NCBI RefSeq assembly: GCF_052857255.1
Contig: NC_135502.1
Coordinates: 158,074,099 to 158,138,098, forward strand
Direction of reading: 5' to 3'
Origin: Amblyomma americanum
Lineage: Eukaryota; Arthropoda; Arachnida; Ixodida; Ixodidae
Length of the DNA: 64,000 nucleotides
Both the position numbers and the translations under genes were made by a program. Below the pieces are notes generated by a model that worked only from the letters and a program-made list of their open reading frames with translations, made no database searches and was not told where the DNA came from. Positions 39,731-50,811 of the stretch are shown piece by piece (within the stretch, counting starts at the first letter, position 1; the number at the start of each line of letters is the position of its first letter).

Positions 39731-39890
39731 GAGAAACTAAATGTTACACAATCCCTCCGTTGGAGAAACTCTCTGTTGGATACACTCCACTATGGAGAAA
39801 CTCTGTATTGGAGAAACTAAGTGTTACAGAATCCCTCTGTTGGAGAAACTCTCTGTTGGATACACTCCACTATGGAGAAACTCTGTATTG
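39731..39890 (+). repeat. Tandem duplication of exactly five monomers (80 bp)
   Basis: Five monomers running from the gttaca(c/g)aatccctc variant to ctgtattggagaaact occur twice in tandem with an 80-bp period (39,743 and 39,823). Homologous places near 51,230 and 63,510 have one copy. Confidence 0.85.
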
Positions 39891-42585
39891 GAGAAACTCA
39901 ATGTTGGCGAAGCTCCCTGTTGGAGAAACTCCCTGTTAGTGAAACTTGTTAGATCAACGTCATGTTGGAGAAACCCAATGCTGGAGAAACTCCATGTCAG
40001 AGAAACTCCCTGTTGAATAATCTTCCTGTCGATAGACTCAATGCTGGGGAAGTCCTTGTTGGATAAGCTCCATGTTGGAGAAACTCCATGTTGGAGAAAC
40101 TGAATGTTGGAGATATTTCATGGTAGAGAAACTCTTTGCTGCACAAACTCTCTCTTCGAGAAATTCTCTGTTAAAGAAACTCCCTGTTGGGGAAACCCCC
40201 TGTTCAAGAATCTCCATGTTGGAGCATATCTTTGTTGGAGAAACTCCTTGTTGGAGAAACTAACGGTTAGGGACACTTCATGTTTGAGAAACTTACTGTT
40301 GAAGTAACTCTGCTGAGAAACACCATGCTGCACAAGCTCCATTTTGGATAAACTCTATGTTGGAGAAACTCCATCTTGGAGAAACTGCATGTTGGACATA
40401 CTCCATGTTAGAGAAAGACCCTGTTGGAGAAACTTCCTCCTGGAGGAACTCCCTGTTAGAGAAACTCGCTGTTGAAGAAACTCCCTGTTCACAAACTCCA
40501 TGTTGGAGAATCTGTTTCTTGATTAAACGCCCTGTTGGATAAACAAACTCCACATTGGAGCAACTCCCTTTTGGAGAAACTCCAGGTTAGGGAAGCTCCC
40601 CGTAAGAGAAAATTTATGTTGGAAAAAATCTATGTTGCAGTAACTTTCTGATAGGGAAACGCCATGTTCGAAGAACTCACTGCTTCTCAAATTCTATGTT
40701 TGTAGAAACTTCATGTTGGAGAAACACCATGCTGGAGGAACTTCATTTTGCCGAAACCCCCTGATGAAGAAACTCCCTGTCAGAGAAACTCTCTATCGGA
40801 GATACTTCGTGTTGGAGAAACTTCATTATGGAGAATCTTCCTTTCAGAGAAACTGCAAGTTTGATAGGCTTCCTGTTGGAGAAACTGCATGTTGGAGAAA
40901 ATGCATGTTGACGAAACTCTCCATTGGAGAAACTTTCTGTTAGAGAGACAATTTTGGAAAACTCCATGGTGGAGAAACTCCAAGTTACAAAAACTCCCTG
41001 TTGAGAAACTCCCTATTGCAGATTCTTCCTTTTAGGTAAACACATTGTTGAAGCTCTCTGTCGGAGAAACTTCATGTTGGAGAAACTCCATTTGATAGAA
41101 TGTCCCTTTTGGAGAAACTTCATGTTTCAAAAACTCCCTGCTGGAGAAAAATCCTGTTAGAGAAAATCTCTGTTGGAAAAACTCTATGTTGAACAAACTC
41201 CCTCTTGAAGAAACTCTTGGTTGGAGAAACCCCATTTTGGAGAAACTCTCTCTTAGAGAAACTTCATGATGGAAAAATATGTTGAAGAAACTCAATGTTG
41301 GATAAACTCCTTGGTGGAGAAATTCTAGGTTGGAGAAACTCCCTGTTGGTGAAACTCTAGTTGGAGAAACTCCCTGTTGGAGAAAATTTAGCTTGGAGAA
41401 ACTCCCTGTTAGGAAAAACTCTAGGGTGGAGAAACTCCACGTTGGAGAAATTCCCTGTATGAGACACATCATATTCGAGAAACTCTCTGTTGAAGGAACT
41501 TCCTGTTGAGAAACTCCATGCTGGAGAAACTCCAGGTTCGAAAAAGTCACTGTGGGAGAATCTTTATGTTGGAGAATCTCCCTGTTGGAGAACCTTGTTG
41601 GTGAAAGTCCGTGTTGGAGAACCTTACTGATGGAGAATGTCTGATATTGGTGAAACTTCATATTGGAGACATTCTCTGTTGGCTAAACTTCATGTTGGAT
41701 TGGTTCCACGTTTAAGAAACGTCCTTTTGGAGTATCTCTATATTGAAGAATCTCCATGTTAGAGCAGTTTTATGTTGGATAAACTCTATGTTGTAGAACC
41801 TCTCTGTTCGAGCAACTCCCTGTTGGAGAAACTCCATGTTAATGAAACTCCATGGTGGAAAACTTCCACTGAGAGAAACTTCCTCTTAGAGACCTCTCTG
41901 TTGGATAAATCCCATTTGGAGCAAATCCTTGTAGGAGAAACTCCATGTTGGAGAAACTCAATTTTAGGGACACGTGATGTTTTAGAAACTCCCAGTCGAA
42001 AAATTTCCTGTGGAGAAAGTCCATGCTGGAGAAACTCCATGTTTTAGAACCTCCATGTTAGAGAAGCTTCATGGTGGGGAAACTGCGTTGGAGAAAATTT
42101 TGTTTTGAAAAGCAAAGTTTGAGAAACTCCTTGTTAAACAAACACCCTGTTCGAGAAACTACTTTGGAGAAACTCTTGAAAAAACTTCATGTTAGAAAAA
42201 CTCCCTTTTGAGAAACTCCAGATTTGCGAAACTCTCTGTTGGAGAAACTCTTTGTTGGAGAAACTCTCTTTTGGGAAACTCTATGTTGGAGCAAATGTCT
42301 GTTCGAGAAACTTCATGTTGGAGCAACTCCGTCTTTGAGGAACTCCATGTTGAATAAACTCACTGTTGGATAAATTTCATGTTGCAGAAACTTCCTGTTG
42401 GAGAAACTCCACGTTTGGAGAAACGCCATGTTGGTGAGACTCTAGGTTGCAGAAACTCAACGTTGAAGAAACTCCCTGTTAGGGACAGTTCATATTTGTG
42501 AAACTCGCTGAAGAAACATCGTGTTGATAAACTCCATGTTGGAGAAACTCAATGTTGGATAACCTCCATTTTGAAAAACTGGAGG

Positions 42586-42620
42586 TTTGCGTTCCTAAAC
42601 AGACTGTTTAGGAACGCAAA
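42586..42620. repeat. 35-bp near-perfect palindrome inside the satellite
   Basis: A 17-bp arm (42,586-42,602, beginning tttgcgttcc) is followed by a single A and the exact reverse complement (42,604-42,620, ending ggaacgcaaa). The right arm is the normal satellite variant found elsewhere as gtttagaaacgcaaag (for example 55,430 and 58,451). The left arm is an inverted copy of it that I do not see at the homologous places. Confidence 0.9.
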
Positions 42621-43430
42621 GTTTGAGAAAATCTTTGTTAGAGGAACACCCTGTTCAAGGAACTACGTTGAAGAAACTGTTGGAAAAAGTCCATGTTAGA
42701 GAAACCCCCCGTTGAGAAACTCTATCTTGCAAAAACTCCAGATTTGCAAAACTCTCTGCTGGAGAAACTCTGTTGGAGAAACTCTCTGTTCGAGAAACTT
42801 CCTGTTGGAGAAACTCCCTGTTAAAGAAAATCCCTGTTGTATAAAGTTCATGTTGGAGGAAATCCCTGTCGGAAAAACTCCGTGTTGGACACTCTCTTTT
42901 GGAGGTGATCAATGCTAAATAAACTCACTGTTGAATAAATTTCATGTTGAAGAAGCTCCTTGATGAAGAAAGTCTATTTTGGAGAAACTCTCTGTTGCAG
43001 AAGCTTCCTGTTGGAGAAATTCCCTGTTGGATGAATTTATTGTTTGAGAAACTCACTGGTGAAGAATCTTCCTGATGAAAAAACTCCTAGCTGGAAAAAC
43101 TCTATGGGCCATGTCACACTAGCCCGACACGCCGCCGACGCCGACCCGACAAAGACACCAAAGATCGGCCAACCCTGCCGGCCGACCTTGTCTGTGGCAG
43201 ACCAAGCTGTCACACCAGGCCGACAACGACACCAACTCGTCCGGCGACCAGATGTCTTCATAGTGTGACATGCTTTGACGCCCGCGACGCCGACAAAACC
43301 GGTCTGCCGACCGTGTCGTCGCGAGATCGGTCGCTGAGCAAAAACGTTCACGAGACACGAACACGATTTCGCTATAGTACTGTTCGTTTATGTTCATAAC
43401 AAGCTCTGGGATAGATGAATGTCCAAAAAG

Positions 43431-43515
43431 GTATCATTACTGAGGATCGTTGGCCAATGCCAAGGTGCTGGTTGAAGTGATAACTACGATACAAGCAAAT
43501 TTCATCCTATAGCCG

Positions 43516-43609
<94 letters not shown>

Positions 43610-43965
43610 CGTGCGGCTCGCTGACGTCTGCTAGATCCGCTGCTGAAGTCGTCGCGGAAATCGAGCATAACTTTATTTTAATATCGGACAGGTTGATGTG
43701 ACTAGAGGAGTTCCTTTATTACTGCGCTGGCTAGTTCCAAAGCTCCCTGAGCTGCGGCATCGATGCGAAACCAGCTAGGCTTAGCGACGAGTACGGCAGC
43801 CGAGAAGCAGCGCAGTTCGTCGCCCTGGCGCTCCCGCAGGCGTCGTCGTTGCCGAAAGCGCGGCTGTTGCGCAGGCATGGTGTCGTTGCTCGAATATAGC
43901 ATGCGGCCTTTCTGATAGCATGGCTGTTTCGTTTTTTTTTCTTGTGCGAACGTGAAGTAAACCGA
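43431..43965 (+). repeat. Internal transposon duplication, copy 1
   Basis: This segment starts at tatcattactgaggatcgtt and ends near ttcttgtgcgaac. It shares the order of several phrases with copy 2: gaggatcgttg, tcgcggaaat, cagttcgtcgcc, gttgccgaaagc and tggct(g/a)tttcgt. It is about 90 bp longer than copy 2 because it contains the (CTG)30 tract. Confidence 0.75.
43517..43606 (+). repeat. (CTG)30 trinucleotide repeat
   Basis: There are thirty uninterrupted CTG triplets (CAG on the minus strand), 90 bp, inside copy 1 of the transposon's internal duplication. The corresponding part of copy 2 (about 44,150-44,190) has no such tract. It sits in no convincing reading frame. Confidence 0.98.
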
Positions 43966-44077
43966 GCCTGCTCGCCGGCAGGCCAGCATGGATCCCGTCC
44001 GCCGCCGTAATAAAAATCAGCTTAAGATTGTTTTTGACGTAAGCAATAAACGCTGAGACAGAGAAATGTGCCGAATG

Positions 44078-44516
44078 TATCATTTCTGAGGATCGTTGAT
44101 CAACACCGAGTTGCTGGTAAAAGCAACAACTTTGATAAGAGCAAAATATCTCGCCAGAATCGCCCAGGAAGCTGCCGCTGGCCCGCCGTTGTGGTCCGGC
44201 TCGCCTGTCGCCCGCAGCGGTCCGCTAGCTCCGGAGCCGAAGGTCTCGCGGAAATTGACCATAATTTTAGTTCATGGTGCGATTATACTGTTAACAGCCA
44301 AGCGATATTAAGAGATATAGCGAAGGCTACTTGCGAAGCGGCGTCCGCTGCACCGGGCAGCAGCACAGTTCGTCGCCTGGCAGGACCGCGGGAGGTGCCG
44401 TTGCCGAAAGCTCGCTACTAGCGCAAGCATGCTTTGTCGCTGCTCGTGTATAGATGGCGGTCTTTATGATAATATGGCTATTTCGTCTTTCTTGGTGCGA
44501 ACTTCAACACGCAGTA
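44078..44516 (+). repeat. Internal transposon duplication, copy 2
   Basis: This is the diverged partner of 43,431-43,965, starting at tatcatttctgaggatcgtt and ending near tcttggtgcgaacttc. The offset at the start is 647 bp. Divergence is substantial, so the duplication is old relative to the insertion. Confidence 0.75.
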
Positions 44517-44809
44517 ATCAGACCGCTGCGGGTGGCAAAGCGTACACTTTGAGCTCGAGTGCTTGAGTCGAGCGGCGCAACGATGCTTGCTGCTCCCTGT
44601 GTCCCTGCTTGCAGTGGGGCTGCAATGCGCAAGCAGCGACCGGTGCATCGCGCCGGCCGAGTTTTCGCAAATGGGTCGCCGGCTTTACTTCTGTCGCGAG
44701 TGCAACACTGTGGAGTGCTTCTTATCAGCGCCTCTGAAGGACGAAAACTGCTCTGTTCTCCATGGCGTCGTGGGTATGGCAGTAGCTTCGCATTCCAGAG
44801 GTTCCTAGT
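44515..44809 (+). other. Possible captured exon: Cys-rich frame without ATG start
   Basis: An open frame follows an in-frame stop at 44,515 and ends at TAG 44,806-44,808. It encodes a hydrophobic stretch (LLLPVSLLAVGL) followed by a cysteine-rich part with spacing C-x5-C-x15-C-x2-C-x4-C-x10-C. That looks like the start of a secreted peptide, but there is no ATG ahead of the hydrophobic stretch. A pyrimidine-rich run ending in ttgcag at 44,614 resembles a splice acceptor, so the 3' part could be an exon carried by the transposon. The frame runs into the tRNA-like segment at its end. I do not recognise a family, and chance in C+G-rich DNA is a real alternative. Confidence 0.2.
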
Positions 44810-44826
44810 TCGAATCCGTGTCAACG
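44762..44826 (+). other. tRNA-like (SINE-type) segment in the transposon
   Basis: tggcgtcgtggg (44,763-44,774) matches a box-A consensus at 11 of 12 positions. agttcgaatcc (44,807-44,817) matches box B at 10 of 11, with a spacing usual for a tRNA. I could not fold a complete acceptor stem and T arm, so a tRNA pseudogene or the head of a SINE is likelier than a working tRNA. A T-rich stretch follows from about 44,832. Confidence 0.5.
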
Positions 44827-46580
44827 AGAATTTCTTTTTTTCTTTTTATTATTTTAGCCTTAAATAATCTCTCCCGTCCTGTTTACCCGCGAGCGACTGG
44901 ATTTTTTTTTTCTAGCCATGCCTTTCTGACCCAGAAATAAGTGCCGCTCAGTACTGGGCTGCCCTCAACCTAGGCTCATAATCACGATTGTTAAAGAGTG
45001 TTTTACTATGGTGGGATTTTTTTAAAAGAGTTAAAAATGAAGCTTCCCGGCCCATGAATTTCGCATAGCAGGAAATGACAAAAGAGTGAGAACAAGAAAG
45101 GGTCACGTCGGCGGGAGGTCTCGCACGCTGTCTCGCTAGTGTGACATGGGAAATGGCGGACCATCGGCCAACTGCCGACTTGTGGGAGACATGGCGCCGA
45201 CGCCGACAGTCGGCCGACTGTTTTCGTCGGCGCAGTGTGACATAGAGCCAGACATCACGACGACATGGTTTTGGCAGACCGAGTCGGCGGACTGTTGGCC
45301 TAGTGCGACAGGCCCATATGCTGTCAAAACTCCGTGCTGGAGAAACTATGTTGGAGAATCTCCCTGTTTTAGAAACTTCCTGTTAGAGAATCTCCATGTT
45401 GGAGAAACACCCTGTTGGACAAACTTCATGTTGGGTAAACTCCACGTTGGAAAAACGGAAAATTTCCATGTTGGACAAACTCCTTGTTGGATAAACTCCA
45501 CGTTAGAAAACCTCCCTTTTGCAGAAAGTTCAAGTTTGAGAAGCTCCCTATTAATGAAACTCTATGTTGGAGAAACTCTGTGTTGTAAAAAATCCCTGTT
45601 GGAGAAACTAGCTGTTGGTGAAACGTTTTGGAGAAACTCTCTGTGGTAGAAACTCTATGTTGGAGAAACTTCGAGGTGGAGAAACTGCATGTTGCAGAAG
45701 CCCCCTGTTTTAGAAAGTCCTTATTAGAGAAACTCCCTGTTGCACAAATTCCTGTTGGACAAACTCTCTGTTGGAGAATCTCCTGGTTTGAGAAACTCCA
45801 TTGAAAAGAAACTTCATTTTGGAGAAACTCTCTGTTGTAAGAACTCTACGTTGGAGAAACTTTGTTGCTAATACAACGTGTTAGAGAAAATCTCTTTTGC
45901 AGAAACGCCCTGTCAGAGAAACTCCTTGGTAGAGAAACTAATTGTTCCAGAAAATCTTTGTTAGAGAAACTCCCTGTAGGAGAATCTCCCTGTTAGAGAA
46001 AGTCTTTATTTCAGAAACTCCTTGTTGGAGAATCTGCCTATTAAAGAAAAGTCATGTTGGGGAAAATCCCCGTTGAAAAACTCCCATTTCGACAAACTCC
46101 AGGTTAGAGACTATGTTGGAGAAGCGCCCTGTTGGAGAAAAATACCTGTTGGAAAAACTCCCTGTTCCAGGAAGCTGCTCTTAGAGCAAATTCCTCTTAG
46201 AGAAACTCCATGTCAGAGAAAGTCCATGCAGGAGAAACTTCATGTTGGACAAATCTTTGTTGGAGCAACTCCATGTTGGGAGACTTCATGTTTCAGAAAC
46301 TCCCTGTTGAAGAAACTCCCTGCTGAAAAATTTCATGCAGGAGAAACATTATTCTGGAGAAACTCCCTGTTGGAGAATCTCCACGATGGAGAATCTATCT
46401 GTTGGAGAATCTTCCTGTTGGAGAAAATCTCTTTTGGAGAAACTCTATATTGGAGAATCTCCTTGTTAGAGAAACTCCATTTTGGAGGAACTCTCCATTG
46501 GAGGAACTTTCTGTTGGAGAGATTCCACGTTGGAGAAACTCCATGGGTGAGAAACTCCATGTTGCAGAAATTCCTTGTTG

Positions 46581-48725
46581 AGAAACTCCTTGTTGGAGAA
46601 ACTTCCTGTTGGAGAAACACCCTGTTGAAGCTCCTTGTCGGAGAAACTTCATGTTGGAGAAACTCTCTGTTCAACAAGCTCCCTGTTGTACGAACTTCCT
46701 ATTGAAGAAACTCTTGGTTGGACAAACCCTATTTTGGAAAAAATGCATGTTGGAGAAACTCTCTGTTAGGGACACTTCGTGTTTGTTAAACACCATGTTT
46801 CAGAAAATCTCTGCTGAAGAAAATTCCTTTTGAAGAAACTCTTTGTTGAACAAGCTCCCTGTTGGACAAAATCTGTTGGAGAAACTCCTGGTTAGAGAAG
46901 CCCCATTAAAAAAACCATTTTGGAGAAACTTCCTGTTGGAAAAACTTAATGTTGGAGAAACTCTATATAGGAGATATTCCACGTTAGAGGAAATCCCTGT
47001 TGAAGAAACTCCCTGTTATAGTAACTCTGTTGGAGAAACTCAATGCTTGAGAAACATTATGTTGGAGAAAATCCATGTTATAGAAATTTTCTGTAGGAGA
47101 AACTCTCGGTTAGAGAAAGTCTCTGTTGGAGAAACTCCATGTAGGAGAATCTCCCTGTTGGAGAAACTTCATGTTGGGGAAAATCTCCGTTGAATCACTT
47201 AAATTTGGAGAAACGCCCTGTTGGCAAAAATTTATGTTGAAGAAACTCCCTGTTCCAGAAAACTCCATTTAGAGAAAATTCCTGTTACAGAAACTCTATG
47301 TTAGAGAAAGTCCCTGTTGGAGAAATCTGTTGGAGAAACTCCTTGTTTTCGAAATCCTTGTTGGAGAAACTCCATGTTCGAGAATCTCCCTGTTAGGGGG
47401 ATACATCATGTTTAAGAAACTCCCTGTTGAGAAATTCCTTTCTCGAGAAACTCCTAACTGGAGAAACTCTACTTACGAGAAATTCCCTGTACGAGACACT
47501 TCATGTTTGAAAAACTGACTGTTGAAGAAACTTCCTGTTGACAATCTCCATGCTGGAGAAACTCCAAGTTGAAAAAAATCTCTGTTGGAGAAATTTCTTG
47601 TAGAAGTATCTCCCTGTTTGAGAATCTGTCTGTTGGAGACACTCTATGTTGGAGAAACGCTATTGTGGAGAAACTCCTTGTTGCCGGAACTCCCTGAGGA
47701 GAACCTCACTGTTGGAGAAACTCCATGTTGAATAAACTCCACGTTGGAGAAACTCTTCTGTAGAAAGTCTATGTTTGAGAAGGTTCCTGTTGAAGAAACT
47801 CTATGTTGGAGAAACTCCATGTTGCAGAAGCTCCCTGGTGAAAAAACTTCCTGTTGGTGAAACGCCTTGGAGAAGCTCCCTGTTGTAGAACCTGTTGGTG
47901 AAACGCCTTGGAGAAGCTCCCTGTTGTAGAAACTCTATGTTTGAGAAACTCCACGTTGGAGAAACTCCGAGGGGGAGAAACAACATGTTGCTGAAACCTC
48001 CTGTTGGGAAATGTCTTTTTAGAGACACTCCCTGTTGAACAAACTTCCTGTTGGACAAACTCTCTGTTGGAGAATCTTCTGGTTGGAGAAACTCTATTAA
48101 ACATAAACTCCATTTTAGAGAAACTCGGTGTTCGAAAAACTACTTGTTAGAGAAACTCCTTCTTCGAGAAAATTTGTTATAGAAACACTTTTAGAAACTC
48201 CATGTTGGAGAATCTCCCTCTTGGAGAAACTTCATGTTGGAGAAAATCCTCATTGAAAAACTCCGATTTGGAGAAACTCCAGGTTGGAGACTATGTTGGA
48301 GAAACACCCTGTTGTTAAAAATTCGTGTTGGAGAAACCACCTGTTGGAGAAACTCTGTGCTCCAGAAACCTCCGCTTAGAGAAAATTCCTGCTAAAGAAA
48401 CTCCATGTTAGAGAGAGTCCCTATTGGAGAAATCTGTTGGAGAAACTTCATGTTGGAGAAATCCTTGTTGGAGAAACTCCATGTTCGAGAATCTTCCTTT
48501 TAGGAGGTACACTTCATGTTTGAGAAACTCCGTGTGGACGAAACTCCCTGAAGAAACATTTCTTTCTAGAGAAACTTCATGCTGGAGAAACTATATGTTG
48601 GAGAATATCCCAGATGGAGAGACTCCCTGTTGAACAAACTCATTATTAGAGAAACTCCCTGTTGGAGGAATTGCCTGTGGAGAAACTTGCTGTTCTAGCT
48701 CCCTGTCCGAGAAACTTTATTTTGA
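46581..48725 (+). repeat. Segmental tandem duplication of 2.1 kb, copy A
   Basis: This 2,145-bp block starts at agaaactccttgttggag and matches the next 2.1 kb monomer by monomer. For example, ccctgttgaagctccttgtc is at 46,619 and 48,764. It contains an extra internal 41-bp duplication of ctgttggtgaaacgccttgg (47,851 and 47,892). Confidence 0.88.
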
Positions 48726-50811
48726 AGAAACTCCTTGTTGGAGAAACTTCCTGTTGGAGAAACACCCTGTTGAAGCTCCTTGTCGGAGAAACTTCATGTT
48801 GGAGAAACTCTCTGTTCAACAAGCTCCCTGTTGTACGAACTCCTTATTGAAGAAACTCTTGGTTGGACAAACCCTATTTTGGAAAAACTGCATGTTGGAG
48901 AAACTCTCTGTTAGGGACACTTCGTGTTTGTTAAACACCATGTTTCAGAAACTCTCTGCTGAAGAAAATTCCTTTTGAAGAAACTCTTTGTTGAACAAGC
49001 TCCCTATTGGACAAAATCTGTTGGAGAAACTCCTGGTTAGAGAAGCCCCATTAAAAAATCCATTTTGGAGAAACTTCCTGTTGGAAAAACCTAATGTTGG
49101 AGAAACTCTATATTGGAGATATTCCACGTTAGAGGAAATCCCTGTTGAAGAAACTCCCTGTTATAGTAACTCTGTTGGAGAAACTCAATGCTTGAGAAAC
49201 ATTATGTTGGAGAAAATCCATGTTATAGAAATTTCCTGTAGGAGAAACTCTTGGTTAGAGAAAGTCTCTGTTGGAGAAACTCCATGTAGGAGAATCTCCC
49301 TGTTGGAGAAACTTCATGTTGGGGAAAATCTCCGTTGAAACACTTAAATTTGGAGAAACGCCCTGTTGGCAAAAATTTGTGTTGAAGAAACTCTCTGTTC
49401 CAGAAACCTCTATTTAGAGAAAATTCCTGTTACAGAAACTCTATGTTAGAGAAAGTCCCTGTTGGAGAAATCTGTTGGAGAAACTCCTTGTTTTCGAAAT
49501 CCCTGTTGGAGAAACTCCATGTTCGAGAATCTCCCTGTTAGGGGGATACATCATGTTTAGGAAACTCCCTGTTGAGAAATTCCTTTCTCGAGAAACTCCT
49601 AACTGGAGAAATTCTACTTACGAGAAATTCCCCGTACGAGACACTTTATGCTTGAAAAACTGACTGTTGAAGAAACTCCCTGTTGACAAACTCCATGCTG
49701 GAGAAACTCCAAGTTGAAAAAAATATCTGTTGGAGAAAATTCCTGCTGAAGTATCTCCCTGTTTGAGAATCTGTCTGTTGGGGACACTCTATGTTGGAGA
49801 AACGGTATTGTGGAGAAACTCCATGTTGCAGGAACTCCTTGAGGAGAACCTTACTGTTGGAGAAACTCCACGTTGGAGAAACTCTATGTTGGAGAAACTC
49901 CATGTTGCAGAAGCTCCCTGGTGAAAAAACTTCCTGTTGGTGAAACGCCTTGGAGAAGCTCCCTGTTGTAGAACCTGTTGGTGAAATGCCTTGGAGAAGC
50001 TCCCTGTTGTAGAAACTCTATGTTTGAGAAACTCCACGTTGGAGAAACTCCGAGGGGGAGAAACAACATGTTGCTGAAACCTCCTGTTGGGAAATGTCTT
50101 TTTAGAGACAGTTCCTGTTGAACAAACTTCCTGTTGGACAAACTCTCTGTTGGAGAATCTCCTGGTTGGAGAAACTCTATTAAACATAAACTCCATTTTA
50201 GAGAAACTCGGTGTTCGAAAAACTCCTTGTTAGAGAAACTCCTTGTTCGAGAAAATCTGTTATAGAAACACTTTTTTAGAAACTCCATGTTGGAGTATCT
50301 CCCTCTTGGAGAAACTTCATGTTGGAGAAAATCCTCATTGAAAAACTCCGATTTGAAGAAACTCCAGGTTGGAGGCTATGTTGGAGAAACACCCTGTTGT
50401 TAAAAATTCGTGTTGGAGAAACCACCTGTTGGAGAAACTCTGTGCTCCAGAAACCTCCGCTTAGAGAAAATTCCTGCTAAAGAAACTCCATGTTAGAGAG
50501 AGTCCCTATTGGTGAAATCTGTTGGAGAAACTCCATGTTGGAGAAATCCTTGTTGGAGAAACTTCATGTTCGAGATTCTTCCTGTTAGGGGGGACACTTC
50601 ATGTTTGAGAAACTCCGTGTGGACGAAACTCCCTGAAGAAAAATTTCTTTCTAGAGAAACTTCATGCTGGAGAAACTATATGTTGGAGAATATCCCAGAT
50701 GGAGAGACTCCCTGTTGAACAAACTCATTATTAGAGAAACTCCCTGTTGGAGGAACTGCCTGTTGGGGAAACTTGCTGTTCTAGCTCCCTGTCCGAGAAA
50801 CTTTATTTTGA
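48726..50811 (+). repeat. Segmental tandem duplication of 2.1 kb, copy B
   Basis: This partner of copy A is 2,086 bp long. The 59-bp difference is mainly one deletion near 49,870. Copy A has additional monomers there, including aactccatgttgaataaact and the gtagaaagtc variant, that copy B lacks. The 41-bp duplication is present in both (49,934 and 49,975), so it predates the block duplication. Confidence 0.88.

Larger units (their letters stand above)
37345..43104 (+). repeat. Satellite array 2, left of the transposon
   Basis: The same 16-bp monomer in the same orientation resumes at atgtttcagaaactccc. Variant monomers and block order differ from array 1, but shared diagnostic phrases exist (cccagtcgaa at about 41,990; aacgcaaagtttgag at 42,613). 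The first 2 kb matches 46.8-48.7 kb and 48.9-50.8 kb; 39.4-41.1 kb matches 50.9-52.5 kb. Monomers look more diverged than in the array 1 HOR. The array is interrupted at a TA dinucleotide, 43,103-43,104, by a DNA transposon. Confidence 0.96.
43105..45316. mobile_element. Non-autonomous TA-target DNA transposon with terminal inverted repeats
   Basis: The element begins TGGGCCATGTCACACTAG and ends CTAGTGCGACAGGCCCA, giving imperfect terminal inverted repeats of about 35 bp. It is flanked by TA on both sides (43,103-43,104 and 45,317-45,318). The unoccupied paralogous site, ctctatgctgtcaaaactcc, is present at 55,907 and 58,928, and removing the element with one TA restores it exactly. The subterminal regions are rich in GCCGAC and carry repeated copies of the decamer TGTCACACTA: forward at 43,112 and 43,209, inverted at 43,261, 45,137, 45,233 and 45,301. 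The TA target and short inverted repeats are compatible with a Tc1/mariner-like or similar cut-and-paste system. No open frame resembles a transposase, so it would depend on an enzyme supplied elsewhere. The composition is much richer in CpG than the satellite around it. Confidence 0.88.
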
